From positions 1-40,014 of the IMG/VR virus record IMGVR_UViG_3300030098_004836: a stretch of DNA of 40,014 nt; one strand, 5' to 3'. The notes beneath the pieces are model-generated. The model made no database searches and was not told the DNA's origin. It saw only the letters and a program-made list of their open reading frames with translations. This document shows, one piece after another, positions 1-8,258 of this stretch (its first letter is position 1; each line of letters starts with the position of its first letter). Source of the stretch: a virus. The translations under genes and the position numbers were made by a program.

Positions 1-992
1 AAATATGGGGGGCATCAATACAAGATTATATGGAAAAAAATCTTGTTTTTGGAGCTTTATGCGTAGACCAATCAGCTTTAGTTGCAGGCGGTGGAGACAG
101 AATCCATCTACCAAGACATACTGAATTAACTGCATCTGACACTTATGGTGGAGCAACAGCCGCTGTTGAAACCTTGATTGACACAAATTTAGCTTTTGCT
201 AAGTCTACTGATGCTGAAGATGCTTATACTTTAGACATCAATCAAGCTATCCATAGCGCAATTTCAATCACAGATGTTGCAAAAGTGCAATCAAGCTATG
301 ATGTAATGAATCTTTATACATCAAAACTTGGTTATGCGTTAGCTAAAAAAATCGACCAATACCTTGCTACAAAGTTATTTGAGGCTATTGCATTTAACTA
401 TGCTAATGGCACAGATGATGGTGCGCAAGCTGGTAATACAGTTGAAATCAATACAACTCACGATTCTACTGATATAACTGCTGCTGGTGTTGCTAATATG
501 TTGCAAGCAATATATGAGAATGATGGCAACGCAAGTGATTATGTATTAGTATTAACCCCTGCTTGTTACTCAAGCTTATTCAAGCTTGCAGAATTTGCAA
601 GATATGATGCTATTGGAACTTCTCAAGGTTCTGTAGTACCATTTATTAGTGGTTATGCTGGTATGTTAGGTGGAGTTGAAGTTATTGTATCTAATAACTT
701 TATGCACTATGGTGCAGGTTCTTCTACCTTAGCAGCTTCATCATCACCAGTTGGTAACTTTAGTGCTAATGGTGTTGACGATGAAAGTGAAAAGCTTTTA
801 GGCTATATGATTGCTAAGGATGCAATGCACATTGCATACTCATCAGGATTAAAGTCAAGAGTTCAAAGTGACTATCATCTACCTTCATTATCTACAAGAT
901 TTGTTGCAGATAGTGTATATGGTTGCTTAGTTACTGGAAGCACTACAGCAGGAAACAAAAAAGTTTTCGCAGTAGTTAGTCCAGCTTCATAG
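1..992 (+). CDS. Major capsid protein, 5'-truncated second allele or copy
   Basis: This is an open frame running in from the window edge (first full codon at base 3) to the stop at 992. It aligns without frameshift, apart from a net one-codon difference, to residues 58 to the end of the complete capsid gene at 38800-39957. About four in five residues look identical by eye, with differences concentrated in the middle (around 400-560) and around 700-830. Both copies share segments such as LTASDTYGG and SSYDVMNLYTSKLGYAL. The product would form the HK97-type icosahedral shell. The internal ATG at 30 is not the start, because codons upstream are conserved with the full gene. It may be a strain variant assembled as a branch or a true paralogue; see the terminal repeat. 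Confidence 0.9.
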   Translation, partial: IWGASIQDYMEKNLVFGALCVDQSALVAGGGDRIHLPRHTELTASDTYGGATAAVETLIDTNLAFAKSTDAEDAYTLDINQAIHSAISITDVAKVQSSYDVMNLYTSKLGYALAKKIDQYLATKLFEAIAFNYANGTDDGAQAGNTVEINTTHDSTDITAAGVANMLQAIYENDGNASDYVLVLTPACYSSLFKLAEFARYDAIGTSQGSVVPFISGYAGMLGGVEVIVSNNFMHYGAGSSTLAASSSPVGNFSANGVDDESEKLLGYMIAKDAMHIAYSSGLKSRVQSDYHLPSLSTRFVADSVYGCLVTGSTTAGNKKVFAVVSPAS

Positions 993-1049
993 TAAGCTAT
1001 AAATTAAGGGGGTGGGAAACTGCCCCCTTATAAACAGGAGAAAAAATGA
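973..1049. repeat. 77-base exact direct repeat, copy 1
   Basis: Bases 973-1049 are identical to 39938-40014, the very end of the window. The base just before the repeat differs (g at 972, t at 39937). It covers the end of the capsid gene, the hairpin and the start codon of the next small gene. A length of exactly 77 looks like a k-mer overlap left by a de Bruijn assembler, implying a loop of 38,965 bases. Confidence 0.9.
1005..1030 (+). other. GC-rich hairpin after the capsid gene
   Basis: TAAGGGGG (1005-1012) pairs with CCCCCTTA (1023-1030), an 8-bp stem with a 10-base loop, 13 bases after the capsid stop. There is no U-run after it, so it is probably a 3'-stabilising or attenuating hairpin rather than a full terminator. 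It lies between the highly expressed capsid gene and the genes that follow. An identical copy is at 39970-39995. Confidence 0.7.
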
Positions 1050-1195
1050 TTAAAATGGAAAGCCCTAACAGAAAGGGTCAATTTAAAATGTTTAAGCCTG
1101 AGGATGTAGAAGGCGCTAAGTCTAATGGTTGGGTAGAAGCCGATAAGCCAAAACCAAAACCAAAACCTAAAGCTAAAAAGAAATCTGGAAAATAA
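1046..1195 (+). CDS. Small basic C-terminal protein, 49 aa, unknown function
   Basis: The ORF starts at ATG 1046 with an AGGAG ribosome site 6 bases upstream and encodes 49 residues. The N-terminal part contains KGQFKMFKPEDVEGAKSNGW, reminiscent of short phage proteins encoded right after capsid genes that describe a residue-numbering style 'position + Trp' fold, but I do not recognise the family. The tail is a Pro-Lys repeat (PKPKPKPKAKKK), probably disordered and nucleic-acid or capsid binding. The position after the capsid gene suggests a head-related role. Its first codons recur at 40011-40014. Confidence 0.65.
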   Translation: MIKMESPNRKGQFKMFKPEDVEGAKSNGWVEADKPKPKPKPKAKKKSGK

Positions 1196-1226
1196 ATATC
1201 AATACTGGACAGAGCAGTATAATATA

Positions 1227-1631
1227 GTGAAAGATATAATAGAACAATTAAAAATTCACGAAGGCTATAAACCTAAAGTATATAAATGCACAGCAGGTGT
1301 AGATACAATAGGGGTCGGCTTTGCTATTAAAGATTTAGAATTATCTGAAGAAGTATGTGATTTAATTCTTACTGAAAAATTAGAAGTATTAGAAGAAAGA
1401 TTTGAAAAGAAATTTGATTGGTTTAAAACAAGTCCTGTAGAAGTTAGAAATGTTATGCTTAATATGGCATATCAATTAGGCTTTGCAGGATTTTGTAAAT
1501 TTAAGAAAACCATAGCGTACTTAGAAGAAGCAGAATGGGAAAAAGCTTCTGTAGAGATGCTTGACTCAAAATGGGCTAAACAAACGCCCAACAGAGCTAA
1601 AGAATTAAGTGAGATTATTAAATCTCTTTAG
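1227..1631 (+). CDS. Phage lysozyme, T4 gpe / GH24 type (endolysin)
   Basis: This 134-residue muramidase would cleave the MurNAc-GlcNAc bond of peptidoglycan for lysis. The N-terminal signature IHEGYKPKVYKCTAG.DTIGVG matches the GH24 active site: Glu12 as catalytic acid, Thr27 as the conserved Thr, and Cys21 at the position of T4 Asp20. Cys at this site is common in GH24 enzymes and is tolerated in T4 lysozyme. There is no signal peptide or membrane anchor, so a holin should be needed. The start is GTG 1227; no ATG is available in a suitable place and the ribosome site is weak. Several small membrane proteins follow at 2957-3898. Confidence 0.9.
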   Translation: MKDIIEQLKIHEGYKPKVYKCTAGVDTIGVGFAIKDLELSEEVCDLILTEKLEVLEERFEKKFDWFKTSPVEVRNVMLNMAYQLGFAGFCKFKKTIAYLEEAEWEKASVEMLDSKWAKQTPNRAKELSEIIKSL

Positions 1632-1661
1632 TTGCTTCTATCTTCTGCCGAATATTAATTT

Positions 1662-2876
1662 ATGTCATCTGATGAATATCTAAATAAGGTTCTTGCTTGC
1701 CCAAGATGCTACAGTAGAAGTCTATCTAAGAGCGGGTTCGATAAGTATAAGCAAAGATATCAATGTAGTGCTTGCAAGTTTAGAACAGTTAATCCTATAG
1801 AGGACTTAGAGCTTCTTAGAGAGAATGTTAGGTATAGAAAAGAGAAGCAGAAAGCCCAAGATGTTACAAGAATAGAACGAAAGGGTTTTAGAGAACACGC
1901 AAGAATTGAAAACGCTGTAGAAGAATACAGCAAAGAATTAAAAAAGCTTTTTGAAAAAAATAGACTACATAAGTCAACTAAAAGCCACAAGATTAGTAAA
2001 AGGGCGGTTGGGGTCATCCAATTTAGTGATGTTCATTTTAATGAATTAGTTGAACTCCAGAATAATCGATACGATTTTAAAGTTGCATCACAGCGATGCC
2101 AATATTTTGTAGAAAAGGCATCAGCGTACTTCAAGATTAATAATGTTAGCCAAGTTGTGGTGGCTTTAACTGGAGACCTAATGAATAGTGACCGAAGGCT
2201 GGATGAATTACTTAATCAGGCTTCAAACAGGGCTAAGGCAACCTTTTTAGCAGTTGATATAATGCAACAAGTTATATTAGACTTAAATAAACGCTTCAAT
2301 GTTAGTGTGGCTAATGTAGTTGGAAACGAAGGACGTGCAAATAAAGAATTAGGTTGGTCTAATTCAGTAGCTACCGATAACTATGACTATACAATTTTTT
2401 CTTGCTTAAAGTACCTTTTTAAGGATTCTAAGGTATATTTTATAGATGGCGACCCATCTGAATTAGTTATAAATGTAGCGGGTCAAAACCTTTTAATGAT
2501 ACACGGACACGGAGCAGTAGGCGCAGGAGTTGAAAAGTCTATTAACCAAATATGTGGAAGGTATTCAATGAAAGGAATAAAAATAGATTATGTTATATTT
2601 GGTCACGTTCATTCGGCAAGAGTAGGAGATTGTTTTGGAAGGTCATCAAGTATGGTGGGGGCAAATGATTACTCTGAAAAAGCATTAAATCTTGGTGGAA
2701 GAGCAAGTCAAAATGCGTATGTTTTTTATGAAAATGGAAATAGAGATGGAATTAAAATAGACTTGCAAAATGTAGATTGTAAGGGTTATGAAATCGATAA
2801 AACTTTGGAGGCGTATAATGCAAAATCAGCGAAAAAGAATAGAAAAAGTGAAACCATATTCAAGGTGGTCGTATAG
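1662..2876 (+). CDS. Calcineurin-like metallophosphoesterase with N-terminal zinc ribbon
   Basis: The protein has 404 residues. Residues 13-38 form a zinc ribbon (C13-x2-C16 ... C35-x2-C38) of the transposase/InsA style, followed by a charged helical linker (about 45-110). The metallophosphoesterase core then shows all motifs in order: D123-x-H125 (FSDVH), G171-D172, G221-N222 (GNEGR, where many relatives have GNH), H281-x-H283 (HGHG) and G314-H315-x-H317 (GHVH). These residues bind two metal ions. The substrate is unknown; phage relatives include phosphatases and nucleases. It lies just after the lysozyme on the same strand. A DNA-directed nuclease or phosphatase role is an inference from the zinc ribbon. 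Confidence 0.85.
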   Translation: MSSDEYLNKVLACPRCYSRSLSKSGFDKYKQRYQCSACKFRTVNPIEDLELLRENVRYRKEKQKAQDVTRIERKGFREHARIENAVEEYSKELKKLFEKNRLHKSTKSHKISKRAVGVIQFSDVHFNELVELQNNRYDFKVASQRCQYFVEKASAYFKINNVSQVVVALTGDLMNSDRRLDELLNQASNRAKATFLAVDIMQQVILDLNKRFNVSVANVVGNEGRANKELGWSNSVATDNYDYTIFSCLKYLFKDSKVYFIDGDPSELVINVAGQNLLMIHGHGAVGAGVEKSINQICGRYSMKGIKIDYVIFGHVHSARVGDCFGRSSSMVGANDYSEKALNLGGRASQNAYVFYENGNRDGIKIDLQNVDCKGYEIDKTLEAYNAKSAKKNRKSETIFKVVV

Positions 2877-2956
2877 TACATCCTCAACATTATTCTCTCA
2901 ATATTGTGCGAATAACTGTTCTTGCACTACGCTTCCAAAATTTTCGGAGAATATTT

Positions 2957-3103
2957 ATGCTGGATAGTATTAGACCTCTTGTTGCAGGGGTTGGAGGAAT
3001 GACAGTTACGTGGATGGAATGGTTGCCGATTGTAATTAGAGTATTAGTAGGACTGGCAACATTTGTATATATATGTGTAAAAATTTATAAGTTAATGAAG
3101 TAA
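2957..3103 (+). CDS. Small single-span membrane protein, holin candidate
   Basis: The product is 48 residues starting at ATG 2957, chosen because CGGAGA lies 6 bases upstream; the frame is open further upstream to a GTG at 2906 but without a ribosome site. Residues about 17-42 are hydrophobic (VIRVLVGLATFVYICVKIY) and end in basic residues, consistent with one membrane helix. It is near the lysozyme gene and starts a run of small membrane proteins, so a holin or pinholin role is plausible. No family was recognised. Confidence 0.6.
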   Translation: MLDSIRPLVAGVGGMTVTWMEWLPIVIRVLVGLATFVYICVKIYKLMK

Positions 3104-3106
3104 TGA

Positions 3107-3472
3107 ATGAACGAAGAGGAATTACAGAAACAAGCAGAAAGTTTTTTAGGAAACTGGGTATGGTTATTTGTATCTGGTGTTGCTCTATTATTATTTAAAT
3201 CGACAATAGAAACTGTTGTTGAAGGGTTAAAAGTCTTTTTAGGAAAAGACATCAATACTGACGATGTTGTAATATTAGACGGTCGCCCTGCAAGAGTTAT
3301 AAGGGTTGGTATGTGGAAAACTACATTCTTTGCTTACGATATTGGAACTGCTAATGGGAAGCCATTTGTTAAAGGTGGAACAAAGATACAGATTCAAAAC
3401 GATAAGCTTAAAGACCATACAATAGAAAGACCTTTACAAATGTTAGATTTGAGTAAATGGGAAGAAAAATGA
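3107..3472 (+). CDS. Membrane protein with an MscS-like beta domain
   Basis: The product has 121 residues. One hydrophobic helix is at about 17-33 (WVWLFVSGVALLLF). The C-terminal half reads as a small beta domain: TDDVVILDGRPARVIRVGMW ... KIQIQNDKLKDHTIERPL. This spacing is like the Sm-type beta domain of small-conductance mechanosensitive channels (GD.V.i.g..G.V..ig.......ipN..l....i.N). That resemblance is by eye only. The start is 3 bases after the previous stop, and the end overlaps the next gene by ATGA, so these genes are translationally coupled. It could act in lysis or membrane sensing. Alternative: an unrelated membrane-anchored virion or lysis accessory protein. Confidence 0.5.
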   Translation: MNEEELQKQAESFLGNWVWLFVSGVALLLFKSTIETVVEGLKVFLGKDINTDDVVILDGRPARVIRVGMWKTTFFAYDIGTANGKPFVKGGTKIQIQNDKLKDHTIERPLQMLDLSKWEEK

Positions 3473-3630
3473 TAAGACAAAGCATTGCTGAAAGAAAAAT
3501 GTTGACAATAGTGAGGCAAGCTATTGATGTAAAGCTTAATGCTTTTGGTTTAAAAATAAGAAAGCTTGAAAACGAAGTTAGGAGTCTTCGTGGAAAGATA
3601 AAAAGATTAGAAAACAAAGGAGAAGAATAA
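3469..3630 (+). CDS. Short coiled-coil protein, 53 aa
   Basis: It starts at ATG 3469 overlapping the upstream stop (ATGA) and ends two bases before the next ATG, so it belongs to the same coupled operon. The second half (KIRKLENEVRSLRGKIKRLE) has a clear heptad pattern and a strong positive charge. No membrane segment is seen. The function is unknown; small coiled-coil partners of membrane proteins occur in phage lysis cassettes (Rz-like spanins have such helices, but no lipobox or anchor is present here). Confidence 0.6.
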   Translation: MIRQSIAERKMLTIVRQAIDVKLNAFGLKIRKLENEVRSLRGKIKRLENKGEE

Positions 3631-3631
3631 T

Positions 3632-3898
3632 ATGGATTGGTTAACAATGAGTTTAGGATTAGGTGGTGGCGGAATAGTGCTTTTTGTGCTAAAGAAGATA
3701 CCAAATGAAAAGATTTGTGCTTTTGTGGAAGGCGGATTCGAAAAAATTGGAGTTGCTATGACGGCAGGTCTTAGTAAATTTTCTTGGACTAAGGGAGTAT
3801 GGAATAAGACTATAGAACCTTGGTTTATTGATTTAATAGATAATATATTCGGCTCAATGGTTAGAGGGCTGATTAAAGGATTGAAGTCTGACAAATAA
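3632..3898 (+). CDS. Small membrane-associated protein, lysis cassette
   Basis: The product has 88 residues, with an AAAGGAG ribosome site 9 bases upstream. Residues 5-20 (TMSLGLGGGGIVLFVL) are glycine-rich and hydrophobic, followed by KKIPNEK. An amphipathic segment follows with many Trp and Phe residues (FSWTKGVWNKTIEPWFIDLI). Similar proteins with an N-terminal MDWLT and a KKIPN motif are, as I recall, common in uncultured marine phages next to lysis genes. A holin or antiholin-like role is possible. The stop overlaps the next start (TAATG). Confidence 0.6.
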   Translation: MDWLTMSLGLGGGGIVLFVLKKIPNEKICAFVEGGFEKIGVAMTAGLSKFSWTKGVWNKTIEPWFIDLIDNIFGSMVRGLIKGLKSDK

Positions 3899-4098
3899 TG
3901 CTTCAAAAGCTCGTTATAAATAAGATTATTAATTTACTCGCTAAGAACTTTAAGCTCTTCGAGGTAATGAAATACGTTGAAGAGCCTAACGAGCTTGATG
4001 TAAAGGTGTTGGAGCTTGAGAATAAAATTTTAAAGTTAGAAAAGCTTCAAGGCAAAATAAAAAAGATAGAAAAAAGGTTAGAGTTATTTAAAAAATGA
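3898..4098 (+). CDS. Coiled-coil protein, 66 aa
   Basis: It starts at ATG 3898 inside the previous stop. The N-terminal half is hydrophobic and amphipathic (LVINKIINLLAKNF), and residues 34-66 form a regular Leu/Lys heptad helix (VLELENKILKLEKLQGKIKK). No recognised family. Its C-terminal bases overlap the start of the fibre-like gene at 4095. It could be a membrane-peripheral partner of the preceding proteins or a small virion component. Confidence 0.6.
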   Translation: MLQKLVINKIINLLAKNFKLFEVMKYVEEPNELDVKVLELENKILKLEKLQGKIKKIEKRLELFKK

Positions 4099-5723
4099 GC
4101 TATAATTTAAAAATAGATAAAAACCTTGGTACTGATTTTAAGAATATAAAAGCAGGAGAAGTAAGCAGCCCTATAAACATAAGTGTAGACAAGGTTCAAA
4201 TTGATGGCGATTTAGAGGTTACTGGAAATACTCTTACGTCATTTGACACCGTGTCTTTAAACAGTCTTACAGCAACCACTTTAAACTCTACAACCCATAA
4301 CGCTAATACAATTCAAATTAAAAGCGGGGCAAGCATAGATGGGACTGGGGGAAATGACCAACAATTAGATATAAATTGTTCTACTCTTTTTGTTAATTCG
4401 GTTGATAACTCATCCGTCGAGGAAACTTGCTTTTTGCAATTAATGTCTCTGGCTGATAACGATGTTGGTATTATTTTTAGAGAGGGCGTAAGTCAAATCT
4501 ATTATATGGGGATTGATGCAGATGATAGCGATAAACTAAAAATAGGGGGCGGAGCAACTATTGGAACAAGTACAGTAGCAGAAATTTCAAGCTCTACTAT
4601 AACTTTTAAGACTGATTTCGAATGTCAATCAGGGGCTGGTACAGATATATTTTCAATAAAAGCTGATGGAAGCGCAGATGTATTTCAGGTGGGCGGAGAA
4701 GATGGTAATTATAGTGTATTAAGATTAAATGAGCAAGGGGGTAGTAGCTCTACAGATTATTTTCAAATATTGGTAGAGGAACACGGAGCGACTACAGTAA
4801 CAACTCACGATAATGCTTTATCATCAGCTCATTTGACATTAGATGTTGATGGTGATATTAATTTAGATGCGGATAGTGGCGATATTAAACTTAAAGATGG
4901 TGGGAGCAATGTAGCTACTTTTGATTCATCAAACTTTCGATTTAGGCTTTATAATGGTGATAGTGCTTTGAATCTTGAGACTACAAGCAACAGAGGAGCA
5001 TCTACAATATCGACTGTAGATGCGTCAGGGGCTAACGAAGGTCATCTAAGTATATCTCCATCTGGAACAATTTCGCTCTCACCAGTTTCAGGAGGCGTGT
5101 ATGTAAGGGAAATGGCAATCCCAGCAGGAAATGTGGCTGCTTATGGACAATTATGGGTTAAAAACACTACTCCAAATGAACTTTATTTTACTACTGATGC
5201 AGGAGATTCTATACAAATAACCGATGGAACAAGTTTAGCAGGTGGTGGAGGGGGAACAAGTAGATGGACTTATAGTTGTACGGGATATAAGTCAAGTAAT
5301 TCGAGTAGCACTAATTATTATTATAGTAATTATGCAGGCAGTACATTACTTTGGTCAGGAAGTGATTCAAGCCCTACCACTACAACTTATATACCTTTGC
5401 CTCATTGGATTGCCCCTGCTGATGGCACATTAACAAGAATACAGGCAGAAGTCAGAGTCCAGACAACAGCCGATGATGGTAAGTTTTATGTTTATAAATC
5501 TACTCCTTCTGATGGAGTGACTACAAGAAGCTTAACATTAATAGGGACATCTGATTCTATGGGGATAGATGCAATTAATCAGACTTTTACTGCATCAACA
5601 GCAATAAGCAGTAGTAACACTTTTTCTCAAAATGATGGGCTGTATATTATGTGGAAAAAAGATTCACATAGCGGTACGGCAAGTCATTATTTTACAATAG
5701 CAATAAGCGGAGAATTTAGTTAA
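4095..5723 (+). CDS. Tail fibre-like or virion structural protein, 542 aa
   Basis: A 542-residue Thr/Ser/Gly/Asn-rich protein without enzymatic motifs. Residues 35-90 and 240-275 show short beta-solenoid-like repeats (for example LDVDGDINLDADSGDIKLK), a pattern found in fibre and structural proteins of marine phages. A run of five glycines near residue 382 separates this from a C-terminal Tyr/Ser-rich beta domain (about 388-542) that could be the receptor-facing part. It overlaps both neighbours (ATG inside the preceding gene, TAATG to the next). The genes at 4095-8258 look like a fibre or decoration cluster placed before the connector genes, an unusual position for fibres. Confidence 0.65.
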   Translation: MSYNLKIDKNLGTDFKNIKAGEVSSPINISVDKVQIDGDLEVTGNTLTSFDTVSLNSLTATTLNSTTHNANTIQIKSGASIDGTGGNDQQLDINCSTLFVNSVDNSSVEETCFLQLMSLADNDVGIIFREGVSQIYYMGIDADDSDKLKIGGGATIGTSTVAEISSSTITFKTDFECQSGAGTDIFSIKADGSADVFQVGGEDGNYSVLRLNEQGGSSSTDYFQILVEEHGATTVTTHDNALSSAHLTLDVDGDINLDADSGDIKLKDGGSNVATFDSSNFRFRLYNGDSALNLETTSNRGASTISTVDASGANEGHLSISPSGTISLSPVSGGVYVREMAIPAGNVAAYGQLWVKNTTPNELYFTTDAGDSIQITDGTSLAGGGGGTSRWTYSCTGYKSSNSSSTNYYYSNYAGSTLLWSGSDSSPTTTTYIPLPHWIAPADGTLTRIQAEVRVQTTADDGKFYVYKSTPSDGVTTRSLTLIGTSDSMGIDAINQTFTASTAISSSNTFSQNDGLYIMWKKDSHSGTASHYFTIAISGEFS

Positions 5724-5863
5724 TGGAAAAAATAGATAAAACAGTATCACCTTATATTGATGTTGTAGATGAGAGCAATGTTGATAGTATGTTAGAGATG
5801 AAATTAAGAATGATTCTGGTAGATAAAATTAATGAAATTGTTGATTGGATAAATTCACAATAG
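5723..5863 (+). CDS. Small acidic protein, 46 aa
   Basis: It starts at ATG 5723 overlapping the previous stop and is 46 residues long. The composition is acidic at the N-terminus (YIDVVDESNVDSM) and helical toward the C-terminus (LRMILVDKINEIVDWINSQ). No family recognised. Its position between two fibre-like genes suggests a small structural or assembly helper. It is followed by a GGAGAG ribosome site for the next gene, which partly overlaps its stop codon. Confidence 0.55.
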   Translation: MEKIDKTVSPYIDVVDESNVDSMLEMKLRMILVDKINEIVDWINSQ

Positions 5864-5871
5864 GAGAGTAA

Positions 5872-6654
5872 ATGGGATTAGAAGGAAAAACAATAGCTGG
5901 CTCATACAAAGATTTATTACATTTAAGTAATAATGGCTCTGGGGTATCTGCAACTAATATTCACGTTGTAAAAGACGGCAATGGAACTAATACATCTTTA
6001 CAGGTTGGAAAAAGAGGGACTTTAATAAAAGGACACGCAGACACAACGCTTACATTTCAAGTTTCCGATTCAAGCAATAACGCTGTATTAAATGTCAATA
6101 CTACAGATAAGGCAGTTACGGCTGGCACAACATTAACTAACGTTACAACTCAAATACAAAAATTTGGAGTGTATGATTTACAGCCAACAGCAGACACTCA
6201 TCACGCTATGTACTCTGATGCTGCAATGACTTCTATTTCAGGCTCTATAGACTTTGGAACAGGTGTAGACCCTGCAACTACATATACCTTAAGCTCATCT
6301 GAAGCTAATGCAAATTCTTTAGTAGCCTCTATATGGTATATTCCAACAGCGATTACAGTAGATGAAGTTAGAGTTATAGCGGCAGGAGAAGCGGCAGACA
6401 CTTTAAATTTCCATTTATACAGCTACGATATGGCGAGCGGTACTGGCTCAGGTGCAGGAGATTTATCAAATGGTGCTGTAGTTGCATCAACAGGAAGCAC
6501 TTTAACAACAGGCAATGACAGAGTAACAACAACAACATTAACAATAGATTCTGCAAATGTAGCTGCCGACAAAGTAATTATAGCTACAGTAGAAAATGTA
6601 GGGGCAACGACAGACGTTACCGCACAATTAATAGTAAAATATCACTATCAGTAA
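5872..6654 (+). CDS. Virion structural protein, fibre-like, 260 aa
   Basis: The product has 260 residues, Thr/Ala/Asn-rich, with no enzymatic motif. The N-terminal half has segments such as TLTFQVSDSSNNAVLNVNT typical of beta-rich virion fibres. The C-terminal half (about 110-260) appears to be a beta sandwich with ITVDEVRVIAAGEA and ADKVIIATVENVG. A good ribosome site (GGAGAG) precedes ATG 5872. Together with the neighbours it likely forms part of a fibre or decoration structure. Confidence 0.6.
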   Translation: MGLEGKTIAGSYKDLLHLSNNGSGVSATNIHVVKDGNGTNTSLQVGKRGTLIKGHADTTLTFQVSDSSNNAVLNVNTTDKAVTAGTTLTNVTTQIQKFGVYDLQPTADTHHAMYSDAAMTSISGSIDFGTGVDPATTYTLSSSEANANSLVASIWYIPTAITVDEVRVIAAGEAADTLNFHLYSYDMASGTGSGAGDLSNGAVVASTGSTLTTGNDRVTTTTLTIDSANVAADKVIIATVENVGATTDVTAQLIVKYHYQ

Positions 6655-6665
6655 GGAGAAGAATT

Positions 6666-8258
6666 ATGGCAAGATATGTCAACAGACAAGCAAGCAATTT
6701 AAATAATAATATTTCTAATAAAGAAGAAGTGGCAGAGACAGTACATTCTTTGAATACAATAAAAACTGTTAAGAAAGGGACTTCGAATAGAATATACGCA
6801 ATCGCAACAGACGCTTCATCAAGTGCTACAAACGAATCTATGCCTCGTAAAGTAGAGGTAGTTAATGAAGGAAGGTGTCCTATAACAATACTTACTGGCT
6901 ATGAAACTTATTCAGATGAGACTACTGGGGCTGGGGCAAAAAGATACCTTCAAACCTTATTGATGCCAAATGAATCCTTTGCTCCACCCGTAAGAAGCGT
7001 TATATCGACAGAAGCAGCTTCTACTCAATTTGATGGAACTGCCTCTAATTCAGGGGTTTATACAAAACCAGCAATTTCAAGCAATTTAATGTATGTAGAT
7101 TCAGGCGTTAATTTGGGTGCTAAAATAGAAGATACAGATACTACTATAACTACTGAGGCTAATGGAACAAATGCCTTTAGAGTAGGAGACCTTATACAAA
7201 TAGGAAATGTTAACACAGAAGATGACGACCAAGCTTTAGAAATTATGCGTGTAACAGAAATAACATCTGCTACGGTAATGCAAGTAGATAGAACATTGCA
7301 CGGCTCGGCAGATACTGTTGATGGAGACCAGCAAAATCACGCCACACACGGAGCGGTAAGTGGTGCTAATATAAATTTTCCTTATTTTAATGCCTTTCAC
7401 GATTGCTCGAAATACACTTCATCTAAAACAGATTCTAATGGAAAGTTTAAAGTAAGTAATATGTTTGGTTTAGGAAGAAGCAAAACTGCAACTGACAATG
7501 TCGGAATTGTCGCAGGCTCATTTGCTTTACGTTTTTATAAAGCGGGCTATCAGTCGCTTGGATTAAGCGGGATTAAAAGTTCTACCGAAACTGGTTTAAC
7601 GGCTGGCTCAACCTATTATCTAAAAGTATCTTGTGATGGCTCTACTGCTTTAGAAATTAATGTCACAATAGACTCAAGCAACACTCAGTTTGGAGGAACT
7701 AATGGTCTTATTTCTAAGCTTCAAACTGCTCTTGACGCACAGTTTTATACAGCAGGGCATTTATTTGAAAAGCAAGTTAATGTAGGAATAGTTGATGGAG
7801 ATTTAAGATTTACATCAGGTCAAAGAGGAAGCGACTCTGCAATAGCTCTAAGCGCTGGAACAAGCGGTGCAGATGCGTCTGTAAGGTTTTTTGCACAGGC
7901 TAATGGAAGGATACCTGCTCTTGCCAACTTGAACACGGCTGTGCCAGCAGATGTTCCTGATGAGTATATTTATGACCCAATTACTTACGAAAAATCAAGG
8001 AATGAAGAAGATTTAGCCTACGATGATGGTAGAGGCAATATATTAGGAGCGGCAGTCGGTAAAATTAATTATGAAACGGGTGCTTTTGAGATTCACGGAG
8101 CGCCTATTGATGCAGACTTTCAATACCTTGTTAATCATAGTTCTGCATTATCTGGAAAAGTAAGCTCAGATACAACAGGTAGAATAAATTCTTTGCAAGA
8201 AATATTAGCCAATACTATTAGTCAGAAAGAAGGAAAGGTTAGGGTGAAAGTTTCATAA
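6666..8258 (+). CDS. Virion structural protein, 530 aa
   Basis: The gene has a GGAG ribosome site 8 bases before ATG 6666. The 530-residue product is rich in Ser, Thr, Asn and Ala and has no enzymatic motifs. The N-terminus contains an Asn-rich segment (NLNNNISNKEE). The C-terminal part has an acidic stretch with DPITYEKSRNEEDLAYDDGRG (about 440-460), which looks like a linker before a short terminal domain. I do not recognise the family. Location between fibre-like genes and connector genes supports a virion role. The stop overlaps the next start (TAATG). Confidence 0.6.
   Translation: MARYVNRQASNLNNNISNKEEVAETVHSLNTIKTVKKGTSNRIYAIATDASSSATNESMPRKVEVVNEGRCPITILTGYETYSDETTGAGAKRYLQTLLMPNESFAPPVRSVISTEAASTQFDGTASNSGVYTKPAISSNLMYVDSGVNLGAKIEDTDTTITTEANGTNAFRVGDLIQIGNVNTEDDDQALEIMRVTEITSATVMQVDRTLHGSADTVDGDQQNHATHGAVSGANINFPYFNAFHDCSKYTSSKTDSNGKFKVSNMFGLGRSKTATDNVGIVAGSFALRFYKAGYQSLGLSGIKSSTETGLTAGSTYYLKVSCDGSTALEINVTIDSSNTQFGGTNGLISKLQTALDAQFYTAGHLFEKQVNVGIVDGDLRFTSGQRGSDSAIALSAGTSGADASVRFFAQANGRIPALANLNTAVPADVPDEYIYDPITYEKSRNEEDLAYDDGRGNILGAAVGKINYETGAFEIHGAPIDADFQYLVNHSSALSGKVSSDTTGRINSLQEILANTISQKEGKVRVKVS

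Noticed and set aside
5242-5433. Plus-strand frame inside the fibre-like gene
   Set aside because: Out of frame with a well supported gene and without a ribosome site.
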